A stretch of 41,640 nt of DNA from NCBI GenBank assembly GCA_034435675.1, contig DAOTWP010000344.1, positions 1 to 41,640 on the forward strand. Reading direction: 5' to 3'. The position numbers and the translations under genes are program-made. Every line of letters begins with the position of its first letter. Position 1 is the stretch's first letter. A model generated the notes under the pieces. That model was given only the letters and a program-made list of their open reading frames with translations, was not told the DNA's origin and searched no databases. The stretch comes from DAOTWP01 sp034435675. Lineage in GTDB: Bacteria > Chloroflexota > Anaerolineae > Aggregatilineales > Phototrophicaceae. This document shows positions 23,843 to 32,558 of this stretch, piece by piece.

Positions 23843-23953
23843 GGGCGGACGGCTGCGCTCAGCGGGCGCAGGCGCCCCTAAGCGCAGCGGCGTCCGCACC
23901 CTACACAACCTACGGGTACATAGGGGAGGACTAAGCGCAGCGCATGTCCGCCC
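23843..23953. repeat. 111-bp inverted-repeat element (MITE- or REP-like) in the 444-bp spacer 23631-24074
   Basis: The ends GGGCGGAC (23843-23850) and GTCCGCCC (23946-23953) are exact reverse complements. Just inside, GCTGCGCT (23852-23859) is matched by AGCGCAGC twice, at 23881-23888 and 23934-23941. The left arm can therefore fold with an inner right arm (stem 23845-23897, about 20 bp with a GGGCG-CAGG-CGCCC tip) or with the terminal one. No gene lies inside. The remaining parts of the spacer are AT-richer and show nothing clear. Confidence 0.6.
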
Positions 23954-24074
23954 TTGTTCTCCGTATTTAATCGTTAAAGCGCACAATCCCCTTGTTCAGG
24001 AAAACCGGTTTATGGACAGGTTCTAATAACAACAGGCTCACGGATCGGTTTAGCCGTGCCGCGTGCCAGCGCCT

Positions 24075-27000
24075 TCAACGCAGGATCAGCGTCCATGTGC
24101 GCACCTGCACGACCACCCCGCCGCCCTGCTGCACAAACAATGTTGGGATTAACGGCGTATTCGGCGCGCCGAATGCCACCGGGTCTATCGGCAGACGTTC
24201 GCCGCCAAAATAGAGTAACAGCGCGCCGGTGGTATCGTCACGTTCCAGCCGAATACGCGCTTCCGTCGCCGTCACGCTGCGCTGGCTGATGACCGTCACT
24301 GCGCCATCGCGCACCACACCCAGATTAATGATGCCCGGCTGCACCACCTGCACCTGGATGCCAATCTGCTGCCCGGTGTCATCGCCCGCTGCGACCAGTG
24401 CTCCAAAGACAATCGCGCCCTGCCCCAGCGCTGCCGGGTCGAACGTCAGCAAATTCATGATCACGTCCACGCGGCGGATGCGGCTTGCGGCACTGTTGCC
24501 GTAATGCGTCTCCAGAAACTCCAGCGGCAGCGGCACATTGATCACCGCACCGATGTCACGCGCGCCCGTGCCCAACCGCCAGTAGTTGCCCTCAATGGCG
24601 GACTGCAAGCCGAACAGCGTGCTGTCGAACGGCAGCGCCGGGAGCTGGTCGAACAGCGCCAGCACATCCTGTTCCCCGCGCAGCCCATCCGGCGGCAGGG
24701 TTGCCGTTGGGGTGAGGGTTGCAGTCGGCGTAATCGTCGCTGTCGGCGTGATGCTCGGTGTCAGCGTTGCTGTTGCGCTGGGTTGCAGGCTGGGTGTCGT
24801 GGAGGCGCTGATGGCGGCAGTGGGCACAACCGGAACATCAGGCAGTGCGTTAGCCGTCGTCACTGCGTCGGCAGTCTGCTGCTGGTTGGCATTCAGCGTC
24901 GGGGTGATGAATGTCCCCAGCGTGGTTGGCGTGAGAACCACCTGTGTGCCGCTGTTCAGCGTAGCAGAAGGGGTCAGTGCTTGCAGCGCCGCGAGCGCGG
25001 TGGCACTGCCCGCAGCTTCCGGCGTATTCACGGGCGTAAGCTGCAAGGGTGGCGGCGGTTCCGTGCCGTTCAGCGCCGCCAGCAGCCCAACGATGACGGC
25101 TGCCAGCACCGCTACCGCGCCCAGGATCAGCGGCAGGCGTCCGCGTAGACGGCGTTCACCAGCGCTCACCTTCGGATCGGAGTAGCGCGTGCCCTGATAG
25201 CCGTCTGGGAACGCGCCTGCCTGCACCACGCCCGCCAGTTCGTCCTCAAGCAGCGGTTCGCCCTCGGTGATGCGCGGCACTGGCTCAGTAGTTGGCGGCG
25301 CGGGAAATTCCGGGGCACTCTCGGTCAGTTCGTACCAATGGCGGTACAGCGGGTATGCCGGATGGCGGTCAATGAACATGGCGCGGAACAGTTCGTTAAG
25401 CCGCTGCAAACGCACGCTGCGGCGCACGCTCTGGTCAGTATAAGCCGCCAGAAACGCCTCATACGTATCGCGCCAACCGCGCAGTGTTGCCGCCGTTGCC
25501 GTGCCCAGCAGCCGTTCGGTCACGTTCGCCATACGGTGATGCGCGTGGCGGATGTTGTCCTCCGGCTGGGTGGGTTTTTGTTCCACTGCCGCGCGCATGT
25601 CCCGGTTCATGATGTGCAGTTCAGCGGCAGCAGCTTGCAGGTCCATCAGCCAGGCGCGGTAGTTGGTCAGGGTAATCGCCGCGCTGGTTTCGACATCGTT
25701 CACGGCTTTGATGGCGTTTTCCAGCTTCATCCCTGCGGCGCGGAATTCCCCGCCGCTCCACTCATTGATCGCCGCTTCCAGTTCGCGCAGTCCGTAAACC
25801 CCGGCAGCAAGCGTGCGCGCCTGCGGGTTCTCTTCCAGTTGGCGGCGGGTGGTGGCAAGCCCTTCCACACTGCCCGCGCCGTTGATGGCGTTAAACACCG
25901 CCTGCGCCGCCAGCAGGTCGCGCCGCCGCACGATAAAATCATCCAGCGTGCGCGTGGCGATATGCCGCTGTCCGTAGTCGCCCAGCGTGCGGACTGCCGC
26001 TTCACGCCAGAAATCGGCGTCGTCCAGCCGGCCCTCGTGCCCGTCCAGCGTGCCGGTGAGGATGTAAGAAAAATAGAGGATGCGCACGGCGGCAGTGCTG
26101 GTGCGGGCGAAAATATCTACCAGCCCTTTGCCCATCGCCTTGAGGTAAGTGTCCTTGCCGGGCATCTGCGCGGCGAAGTTCGAGCGCGCACTGCTTTCGC
26201 TGGTGGTGAACAGCGCTTCTGTCGCGTCCAGCGTCGCCTGGGTGCGGTTGACGTTGGTAACGCCGTTGCGCTCCACCCACTCCCACGCCAGATGCGCCAG
26301 TTCACGCAGACGCCGCGCCGCATAGCGTTCGCCATCGCTGCGGCTGATCTCGTATGCCTGCTGTCCCAGTCGTTCGGCGTCGCTCAGCCGCCCGCGATCA
26401 AATGCTTCCCAGCCGTCTGCCAGCGCCCTGCCCAGCCCGCCGTACAGCGCGTGGCGTTCAACATAATGGGCGTCCAGAATCACGCTGCGCAGTTGGTTGA
26501 GCCACCCGGCAAGCGTCGGGCTGATCGTTGTCACGCTTTCTACGGCGCGCGTCAGGGTGTTGACGGCGCTCTGGCGGTTGCCTGCGATTACGCTGCCGCC
26601 ATAATCCGCCCATGCTTTCTGCGCGGCGGTCAACCCTTCAACCATACTGACCAGCATTTCGTCGAACAGGCGTTCCAGATAGGGCGTTAGCTGCCCACCC
26701 GCGTGTTTGATCCAGCCTTCAATGTCCGAGCCATCTGCGGCGGGCACATAGGTCTGGCAGGTTTGCAACTGTTCGTAGAGCGTGTCCAGCAGGTGTGTGA
26801 TGCTGTCCCACGCCGGGTTGACCGGGTCAATCTCGCGGGCAGCGTCCAGCGCGGCGCGGGCATCACGCGGGCTGCTGGTCGCCTGTTTGCCGATGACATG
26901 CATATTGTCTGCCAGTGCCATCGTTGCCGTCAGCGCCCGGTGCAGCGCGGTCAGCGGCAGGCGGCGGTTGGGCAGGTTGTGCCCCACGCTGGCGGTTTCC

Positions 27001-28493
27001 AGCAGTGTGCCCAGCGCGGTCAGTTTGTCCACCACCAGACGGTAATTATCGCGCATTTGCGTCAGGCTGATGTCTTCATCTGGCACGGCGTAGAGCAGCG
27101 TCTGGATTTCCTCTAGCAGCGCGCGCGGCTCTGCAAAGGGCAGCCCATCGTTGACCAGCGCCACCAGCGCCAGGTCAAGCCGGTACAGGTTGGGGCGCAG
27201 CAGCAGCACTTCCGGCAGATGTGACGAAATGCGTTCCGCCAGCAGCCACTGTGCAGAGCGTGTGAGGTCATCCGGCGCGGGCGCGGTTTGCAGCATCGTT
27301 GCTGCCTGCGCGGGGCGGCGTTCAAACAGCAGCGCGACAGCATCCAGCACGGCGGGCGGCGCGGGCTTCAGGTCGGCGTCCAGCAGCAGCAGCGCCAGGT
27401 CTTGCAGCAGCACAATCAGCTTGGCGCTTTCGCCACGTGCCCGTTTGCGCAGGTCGTCCAGCAGTTCCACCGAACGCGCCCAGTTGGCGCTTTCGAGATA
27501 AATGCGCGCCGCGTCCAGATCAGCGCCCACTGCCAGATCGTTGAGGCGGGCGTCAATTTCGGCGTATGCCTCGCGCGCGGTGGGATAACCGGGGTCCATC
27601 GCTACTGCCGGTTCCAGCGCTTTGACCAGCCCGTTCAGGTCGCTGCGGCTCAGCGGATGACGCAGACGTTCCAGCACGCGGTTGACGATGGCATCGCGTT
27701 CGCGCTGGATGGGCGCGCGGTAATCTGCCAGCTCACGGCGCAGCATGGCGACGGCGTTATAGCGCAGGCGCGGGTTGGGGTGCAGCGCCTTGCTGACAAT
27801 CGCTTGCAGGCGTCCGGGAATGCGTTCGCGGTCATCGCCAAAATCGAGCAGCAGGTCGTCGCCCGCGTCACGCGGGATGTCGGGACGCCCGCCGCCGGTC
27901 AGTACAAAGTAGAGCAGTTCACCCACCTGATAAATGTCGCTCTGGCGGCTGACGCCCTGTGGAGTCAGCTCGTCACCTTCCAGAAAGACGGCATTGCCCC
28001 AGTCAATCACTTTCAGCCGGTAATGTTCGCGATCCCAGAACAGGTGCTTGGCGTCCACGTCGTTATACACGATGTCGCGCGCATGGGCGGTTTGCAGCAA
28101 ATCCAGCAGTCCATCCATGACCAGCAGCAGTTCCAGTTCGGGCAGCCGTTCGCCGCGTGCTGCCAGTTCCAGCACCAGGCTGGCAATCACCGCGCCCTGC
28201 CCGCGTTCCATGACGATGTACTGGTGCTGCACGCCGCCAACGATAAACTGCCCGCCGCCGACCAGTTCGGTCACTGCCGGGTGTCCACTCAGGCGCATAA
28301 GCGCCTTGCGTTCGTTAAGGATGCTGACTTCCTGCCCGGCGCGAATTGGCGGCGCGTCGTTGGGCGCGGGGCGCTTGATAACAACCGGACGGTCATTATT
28401 CTGCGTATCCACAGCGCGCAGGGTTTCACCGGAACGCCCGCGAGGGTAGATGTAGTCATAGCGATAGCGACCGTCAAACAGGCTGTCCGCCAT
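24075..28493 (-). CDS. Very large membrane-anchored protein-kinase-like protein
   Basis: The 1472-residue protein starts with a Ser/Thr kinase fold (about 8-275). Lys40 (VVIKRP) and catalytic-loop Asp145 are present, but the loop reads YNDVDAKH instead of HRDLKPSN, so the Mg-binding Asn is His150. DFG is DWG (Asp164), and the glycine-rich loop is reduced to YPRGRSGET. A long helical region (about 280-1105), probably repeat-like, comes next, then one membrane helix (about 1114-1138, LPLILGAVAVLAAVIVGLLAAL). A Thr/Pro-rich stalk (to about 1290) leads to an extracytoplasmic beta-rich domain to the end. It may link an envelope signal to cytoplasmic partners. Activity as a kinase is uncertain. AGGAG precedes the ATG. 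The nearest gene upstream is divergent. Confidence 0.85.
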   Translation of the reverse strand: MADSLFDGRYRYDYIYPRGRSGETLRAVDTQNNDRPVVIKRPAPNDAPPIRAGQEVSILNERKALMRLSGHPAVTELVGGGQFIVGGVQHQYIVMERGQGAVIASLVLELAARGERLPELELLLVMDGLLDLLQTAHARDIVYNDVDAKHLFWDREHYRLKVIDWGNAVFLEGDELTPQGVSRQSDIYQVGELLYFVLTGGGRPDIPRDAGDDLLLDFGDDRERIPGRLQAIVSKALHPNPRLRYNAVAMLRRELADYRAPIQRERDAIVNRVLERLRHPLSRSDLNGLVKALEPAVAMDPGYPTAREAYAEIDARLNDLAVGADLDAARIYLESANWARSVELLDDLRKRARGESAKLIVLLQDLALLLLDADLKPAPPAVLDAVALLFERRPAQAATMLQTAPAPDDLTRSAQWLLAERISSHLPEVLLLRPNLYRLDLALVALVNDGLPFAEPRALLEEIQTLLYAVPDEDISLTQMRDNYRLVVDKLTALGTLLETASVGHNLPNRRLPLTALHRALTATMALADNMHVIGKQATSSPRDARAALDAAREIDPVNPAWDSITHLLDTLYEQLQTCQTYVPAADGSDIEGWIKHAGGQLTPYLERLFDEMLVSMVEGLTAAQKAWADYGGSVIAGNRQSAVNTLTRAVESVTTISPTLAGWLNQLRSVILDAHYVERHALYGGLGRALADGWEAFDRGRLSDAERLGQQAYEISRSDGERYAARRLRELAHLAWEWVERNGVTNVNRTQATLDATEALFTTSESSARSNFAAQMPGKDTYLKAMGKGLVDIFARTSTAAVRILYFSYILTGTLDGHEGRLDDADFWREAAVRTLGDYGQRHIATRTLDDFIVRRRDLLAAQAVFNAINGAGSVEGLATTRRQLEENPQARTLAAGVYGLRELEAAINEWSGGEFRAAGMKLENAIKAVNDVETSAAITLTNYRAWLMDLQAAAAELHIMNRDMRAAVEQKPTQPEDNIRHAHHRMANVTERLLGTATAATLRGWRDTYEAFLAAYTDQSVRRSVRLQRLNELFRAMFIDRHPAYPLYRHWYELTESAPEFPAPPTTEPVPRITEGEPLLEDELAGVVQAGAFPDGYQGTRYSDPKVSAGERRLRGRLPLILGAVAVLAAVIVGLLAALNGTEPPPPLQLTPVNTPEAAGSATALAALQALTPSATLNSGTQVVLTPTTLGTFITPTLNANQQQTADAVTTANALPDVPVVPTAAISASTTPSLQPSATATLTPSITPTATITPTATLTPTATLPPDGLRGEQDVLALFDQLPALPFDSTLFGLQSAIEGNYWRLGTGARDIGAVINVPLPLEFLETHYGNSAASRIRRVDVIMNLLTFDPAALGQGAIVFGALVAAGDDTGQQIGIQVQVVQPGIINLGVVRDGAVTVISQRSVTATEARIRLERDDTTGALLLYFGGERLPIDPVAFGAPNTPLIPTLFVQQGGGVVVQVRTWTLILR

Positions 28494-28632
28494 CTAAGAA
28501 AGCTCCTGCAGTTCAGGGGATCGTATTCCTATTGTAGTGAGCAATCGGATGCCTGCAAGGATATTCGCGCGATTCGATGGGGTAATCGCTGCAAAATGCG
28601 CCATTGAATCATGAAGGTTCACAGAGGTGTTG

Positions 28633-28686
28633 TAGGGACTCGCGTCGGCGTGTTCGCCGCTGCGGACACCTCGGCGAACGTCCCTA
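28633..28686. repeat. Hairpin repeat in the 318-bp divergent spacer 28494-28811
   Basis: TAGGGAC at 28633-28639 pairs with GTCCCTA at 28680-28686, and GTTCGCCG at 28652-28659 pairs with CGGCGAAC at 28672-28679. The arms are separated by unequal spacers, so the fold has one large bulge. It lies between the kinase gene and the DinB-like gene and looks like a dispersed intergenic repeat. Confidence 0.5.
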
Positions 28687-28748
28687 GATGACCGTTTCGA
28701 CCCATTGTAATACTGGTCCGAGTTATGAAGTTCTGCCCCTGGCCAGAT

Positions 28749-28777
28749 TTGACGCCTCCGCGGCTTGGGCGTAAACT
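28749..28777 (+). promoter_or_regulatory. Sigma-70-type promoter of the DinB-like gene
   Basis: TTGACG at 28749-28754 and TAAACT at 28772-28777 are separated by exactly 17 bp. Transcription would start near 28784, giving a leader of about 28 nt before the ATG at 28812. This is the best -35/-10 pair seen in the window. Confidence 0.65.
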
Positions 28778-28811
28778 CTGTTAAAGAGGGTTGTAGGGCG
28801 AGAGACTTCCC

Positions 28812-29363
28812 ATGCTGCACGAACGCAATTATCTCTATCTGGACGGTCAGAAAGAACGCCAGCTGCTGATCCATGAGCTGCTGCGTGTGCGCAGCGCCGT
28901 ACTGAAATTCATTGAGCAACTGCCAGCGGACAAACACTACGAACCACGTTATCAGGGTTGGACGCCCGCCGCGCTGCTGGGACACCTGAACCTGATGGAC
29001 AGCGCCGGACTGCTGACGATTAAATGCGCGCTGCTGGGCGTGCGCCTGCCGGTGTCGCCGCGGCACCTGGAGCGTGTCAACGGGCTGACCATGCGTGTGT
29101 TTTACCGCCGCCAGCTTTCTGCTTCAATTCGCCACACCCGGCGCAATCAACTCACGCTGGCAGAATTCATCATCCGCCTGCCAATGGCGCGCTTCACCCG
29201 CGAGGTTTATCATCCTGCGCTGCGCAAACGGCTGACGGTAGAACAGGCAGTGCAGGCGTTTTTTGTGCATCACTGGCAGCATCATCTGGAAATTATTCAG
29301 ATGGTAGAAGCAGGTGTTTTCTATGAACCCCCAAATGATCCTCCGCCAGCGGCGGCACTGTGA
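28812..29363 (+). CDS. DinB-like superfamily protein
   Basis: The 183-residue protein has the four-helix DinB/YfiT layout. LLIHELLRVRSAVLKFIEQLP forms the first helix, GWTPAALLGHLNLMDSAGLL carries the first His, and VQAFFVHHWQHHLEIIQM carries the C-terminal His pair. These are the metal-ligand positions in the family, whose members include mycothiol- or bacillithiol-dependent transferases and many of unknown role. The substrate is not readable. A clear promoter lies upstream. The stop codon is in the GTGATA that opens the next reading frame, so the Mur-ligase-like gene may be co-expressed. Confidence 0.8.
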   Translation: MLHERNYLYLDGQKERQLLIHELLRVRSAVLKFIEQLPADKHYEPRYQGWTPAALLGHLNLMDSAGLLTIKCALLGVRLPVSPRHLERVNGLTMRVFYRRQLSASIRHTRRNQLTLAEFIIRLPMARFTREVYHPALRKRLTVEQAVQAFFVHHWQHHLEIIQMVEAGVFYEPPNDPPPAAAL

Positions 29364-29369
29364 TACAAT
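29361..29369 (+). promoter_or_regulatory. Extended -10 element ahead of the FolC-like gene
   Basis: TGATACAAT (29361-29369) fits the TGnTATAAT extended -10 with one change. It overlaps the stop codon of the DinB-like gene and would give a leader of about 30 nt to the ATG at 29408. No -35 is evident, which is normal for extended -10 promoters. Confidence 0.4.
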
Positions 29370-29407
29370 GCCGGGACAATTTGCCTGGTGTATTCAGAAA
29401 TCTACTC

Positions 29408-30784
29408 ATGCCATTGGTTATGCCATTCACAACAGAAGAAGCCGCGATTACCTATGTGTTCAGTTCGCTTGCCCGCACCAACTGGGCACAGCGCGGGCTG
29501 GATGAGAACACCCGCGATCCCGCGCTTACCACACACCTGCTCCAGCGGTTGGGGCTGCTCAATACCCCGCGCGATTACACCGTCGTGACCGGCAGCAAAG
29601 GCAAAGGGTCGGTCACGGCGATTACCGCGCGTGTGCTGCGCGAACTGGGGCACACCGTCGGCACAATCACCAGCCCGCAGTTGGTCAACTACCGCGAACG
29701 CATCCGTGTGAATGGGCGCGCCATCCCGCTGGACGACCTGCTGCGCATCGTTAATGACCTTGAACCGCAGATCAGCGCTTTGCAGGCGACCCTGGACGAG
29801 CATCAGTACCTCAGCCCGCAGGGGATTTTCTTGGCGATTGCGCTGCGCTGGTTTGACGAGCAGGGAGTCGAAACGGCAGTGCTGGAAGTGGGGCGCGGCG
29901 GGCGTTTTGATGATATTGCCGTTGTGCCCAACCGCGTGTCGCTGTTCACACCCATCGTGCTGGAGCATGTGCGCTACCTGGGCGATACGCTGGAACGCAT
30001 CGCGTGGCACAAGGCGGGCGTCATCAAACGGATGGGTATTGCTTACAGCGTGCCGCAAGCACCGGAAGTACTCGACGTGATCCAGCGCGAGGCGTCCTCC
30101 AAAGATGCTGAATTCGTCTGGTTGTCCAACCGGGATATGGGCGAGTTCGTCGCGGATACTGCGGACGGGCTGCGCATGCGGCTGGGGCGTTACGGCGAAT
30201 TGACGCTGCCGCTGATGGGGCATTACGAGATCGAAAATGTTACGCTGGCAGTGCAGGCGGCGGGCAATATTCACGGGCGGCTGGGCACACGCGGTATCGC
30301 GCACGGCTCGGTGGAGTATGTCAGCCGGGTGCGCACGGCGCTGGAAAGCGTGCAGTGGCCCGGACGCTGTCAGAAGATGCAGGATAACCCGGCGGTGTAT
30401 CTCGATGGCGCAATCAATGTGCGCTCCGTGCAGTCGTTCCTGGACAGCGTGCGCTCACGGCTGAGCGCGCCGGTGGTGGTGGTCGCGGCGGTCCCGCGGG
30501 ACCGGGATTACCCGGCGGTCTACAGGCTGCTCGCCAGCATTAGCGATACGCTGGTGCTGACCGAGACAACGCGCAATATCACCATTCACTTTCCCGAAGC
30601 CAGTCATGCCATCCAGACCGCGCAGCAGTTTTTCCGCGAGGTGCTGCACACCACGACCCTGCCCGAAGCGGTGGAACTGGCGACTGCCCGTGCGGGCACA
30701 TCCGGCACGGTGGTGATGGCGCTGGCACAGCCCGCAATTGGCGACGCGATGGCATTATGGGGATTGAGCTTCGAGCAGATTTGA
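29408..30784 (+). CDS. FolC-like Mur ligase family protein with altered motifs
   Basis: The 458-residue protein follows the folylpolyglutamate synthase plan. It has P-loop VTGSKGKGSV, TSPQLVNYRERIRVNG (FolC usually has SPHL), LEVGRGGRFDD, VLEHVRYLGDTLERIAWHKAGVIK (usually LDH...AxEKAG), and LDGAINVRSV where FolC has DGAHNP. The ATP-binding core is kept, but several substrate and metal residues are changed. It may therefore ligate an amino acid to a different acceptor. The ATG at 29408 or 29420 gives the normal N-terminus (FTTEEAAITYVFSSL); the frame is open back to a GTG at 29360. The family call is firm, the FolC activity is not. No folate genes are adjacent. Confidence 0.82.
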   Translation: MPLVMPFTTEEAAITYVFSSLARTNWAQRGLDENTRDPALTTHLLQRLGLLNTPRDYTVVTGSKGKGSVTAITARVLRELGHTVGTITSPQLVNYRERIRVNGRAIPLDDLLRIVNDLEPQISALQATLDEHQYLSPQGIFLAIALRWFDEQGVETAVLEVGRGGRFDDIAVVPNRVSLFTPIVLEHVRYLGDTLERIAWHKAGVIKRMGIAYSVPQAPEVLDVIQREASSKDAEFVWLSNRDMGEFVADTADGLRMRLGRYGELTLPLMGHYEIENVTLAVQAAGNIHGRLGTRGIAHGSVEYVSRVRTALESVQWPGRCQKMQDNPAVYLDGAINVRSVQSFLDSVRSRLSAPVVVVAAVPRDRDYPAVYRLLASISDTLVLTETTRNITIHFPEASHAIQTAQQFFREVLHTTTLPEAVELATARAGTSGTVVMALAQPAIGDAMALWGLSFEQI

Positions 30785-30955
30785 CCCCGGCGGCAGAACT
30801 TTTGCAACTTCTTTACACTTAGTTCGCGGCAGATCATTGCTTGGCTTAAGCTGTTATGACCCTTCTGCGCCTCTAACGTATCTTCATATTTTGGTTTCGA
30901 CAGCCAATAAACGCTACTCAAACCCTCCTGAAACCCTCCGATAATGGTGGGGTAG

Positions 30956-30983
30956 TTGCAAATTTATGGGATTTTTATACGAT
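30956..30983 (+). promoter_or_regulatory. Candidate promoter in the 306-bp spacer before the first HEAT-repeat gene
   Basis: TTGCAA (30956-30961) and TACGAT (30978-30983) are 16 bp apart in an AT-rich stretch about 110 bp upstream of the start. The rest of the spacer (30785-31090) holds no gene or obvious repeat. Confidence 0.35.
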
Positions 30984-31090
30984 AGAGGTATGAAGAAGGT
31001 AAATTCATCAACCTCGTACTGATTATCCTACATGATCCCTAAACCAGCGCGAGTCTCGTCAGCACAGCTTCCGAGAACAGGAGCTACTGA

Positions 31091-31552
31091 ATGAACACAA
31101 CCAATACCAGATATCTCGAAAAATGGCTGCACTATCTGGAAGATGTTGATCGCGAAATGAGCCGCCTGGCAGCGGAAAAGCTGGGCACGCTCAAAGATAG
31201 CAGTGCCGTCCCCGCGCTCATCAAAGCGCTGCATAACCGCCCGGACGACATTCGCGCCGCGGCAGCCCGTTCACTGGGGACAATTGGCAGCCCGGTGGCA
31301 ATCCCGGCGCTGGCGGCACTGTTGGGCGATTACAACAGCAGTGTTGCCTATGCGGCGGCGGACGCGCTGGGACGCATCGGCGGCGATGCGGCAGTTCCCC
31401 CGCTGCGTGAGGTGCTGATTCGCTATGCCCGGCTGACGGGCTTTGAACAAAAGCGGGATCGCAGCCTGTATCTGGCAGCGTGCAGTGCCCTGCGCAGCAT
31501 TGGCACGCCAGAAGCGCTGAAGACTGTCCAGCGCTACGGCACATTCGATTAG
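31091..31552 (+). CDS. HEAT-like repeat protein, copy 1
   Basis: The 153-residue protein is made of PBS-lyase-type HEAT repeats. DREMSRLAAEKLG, SSAVPALIKALHNRPDDIRAAAARSLGTIGSPVAIPALAALLGD and SSVAYAAADALGRIGGDAAVPPLREVL cover about 25-110, and one more partial repeat ends the protein. Such repeats bind other proteins; no catalytic residues are expected. An AGGAG site precedes the ATG. It is a clear paralogue of the gene at 32559, which lies across the aquaporin gene; the two share a 34-bp stretch with one mismatch (31154-31187 and 32613-32646). Confidence 0.88.
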   Translation: MNTTNTRYLEKWLHYLEDVDREMSRLAAEKLGTLKDSSAVPALIKALHNRPDDIRAAAARSLGTIGSPVAIPALAALLGDYNSSVAYAAADALGRIGGDAAVPPLREVLIRYARLTGFEQKRDRSLYLAACSALRSIGTPEALKTVQRYGTFD

Positions 31553-31580
31553 GCGGCACGCCCGGCAGCACGCCCACACG

Positions 31581-31611
31581 GCGGGGGAGAGCAGCAGATG
31601 CCTCTCCCCGC
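31581..31611. terminator. Strong hairpin between convergent HEAT and aquaporin genes
   Basis: GCGGGGGAGAG (31581-31591) pairs with CTCTCCCCGC (31602-31611) with one bulged G. It lies in the 90-bp gap between two convergent stops and may end transcription from both sides, although no long U-tract follows. Confidence 0.5.
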
Positions 31612-31642
31612 TGTATACCGGGCTGCTGCTGCTGCCTCTGGT

Positions 31643-32293
31643 TTATGCCTCTGGTTTGAGCAGGAACTGCTGCACCAGCCCACCAACCGCCCCACCGGCA
31701 AACAACCCGACAAAATACGGCAGCAAATAGTCGAAATTACCCGCCAGCACCGCCGGACCCAGCGAACGCGCTGGATTGATGGAAGCACCTGTGTAATAGC
31801 CCGTGGCAAGGATCAGCCCTGCCAGCGTCAGCCCGATTGCCAGCGGCGCGAGATTGCCCGCCTTGCCAAACACTGCCGACTGATAAATGGTGCTGACCAG
31901 CAGGAACGCCAGCACGCCCTCAATCAGTGCTGCCTGCCAGACACTGCCGCTGGTGAGCGTGCCTGTCGTTTCGCCCATATTTGCCGTGCTGCCCAGCATC
32001 AGCGCCAGCAGCGCCGCCGCTGCCAGTGCCCCGGCAAACTGCGCGGCGATATACAGCACAGCGCGGTCAGGGCGCACGTGCCCGCCGACCAGCAGCCCCA
32101 CCGTGACCGCCGGGTTGAAGTGCGCGCCAGAGAGATGCCCGTAGCTGAAAATCAGCCCGACCAGCACCAGCCCGTGCGCCAGTGCCGGAACCGTGACCTC
32201 AAATCCTGCCGTGCCGGTGGCTGCCACCGCCGCCGCGCCCACCAGCACCAGCGTAAACGTCCCGATCAATTCCGCCAGAACTGCCTTTAACAT
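31643..32293 (-). CDS. Aquaporin (MIP family)
   Basis: The 216-residue protein has six membrane helices and both pore loops with NPA boxes: SGAHFNPAVT (about residues 55-64) and GASINPARSLGP (about 170-181). The first helix ELIGTFTLVLVG carries the family Glu. The Arg after the second NPA belongs to the selectivity filter. The small size and the absence of the Asp insertion after the second NPA favour a water channel over a glycerol facilitator. GAGGAG precedes the start. A 13-bp tandem repeat (31633-31658) spans the stop codon. Confidence 0.95.
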   Translation of the reverse strand: MLKAVLAELIGTFTLVLVGAAAVAATGTAGFEVTVPALAHGLVLVGLIFSYGHLSGAHFNPAVTVGLLVGGHVRPDRAVLYIAAQFAGALAAAALLALMLGSTANMGETTGTLTSGSVWQAALIEGVLAFLLVSTIYQSAVFGKAGNLAPLAIGLTLAGLILATGYYTGASINPARSLGPAVLAGNFDYLLPYFVGLFAGGAVGGLVQQFLLKPEA

Positions 32294-32558
32294 TGCGCTC
32301 TCCTCTGTGAGGACCCTATCTGAAACGTCCGAACTTATGGTATGTATCGGGGCGGCGAAATCTGTTTCGCCCTGCTGCTACCCGCGCGAAGTGTAGCGAA
32401 CCCACGCTTTCGCTGCCAGCAGTGTGGCAGCAAACAGGGTGTATCGACTTCACTAAAAATTCACCAACCCGCCTCCGTAATTTTACGTTCTTTCTGGTAA
32501 TGTAATCGCTAAAGTTATATGATTGTTGTCAAGCAGTATAGTCAATACAGGTGAACTT

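Noticed and set aside
24660..24830. Apparent DNA tandem repeats (GTNGGNGT-type) that might be a minisatellite
   Set aside because: They encode the Thr/Pro-rich stalk of the kinase-like protein, so codon repetition explains them.
27288..28607. 439-residue plus-strand frame opposite the kinase domain
   Set aside because: Antisense shadow of a domain with recognisable kinase motifs; Gln/His/Arg-rich and without start signals.
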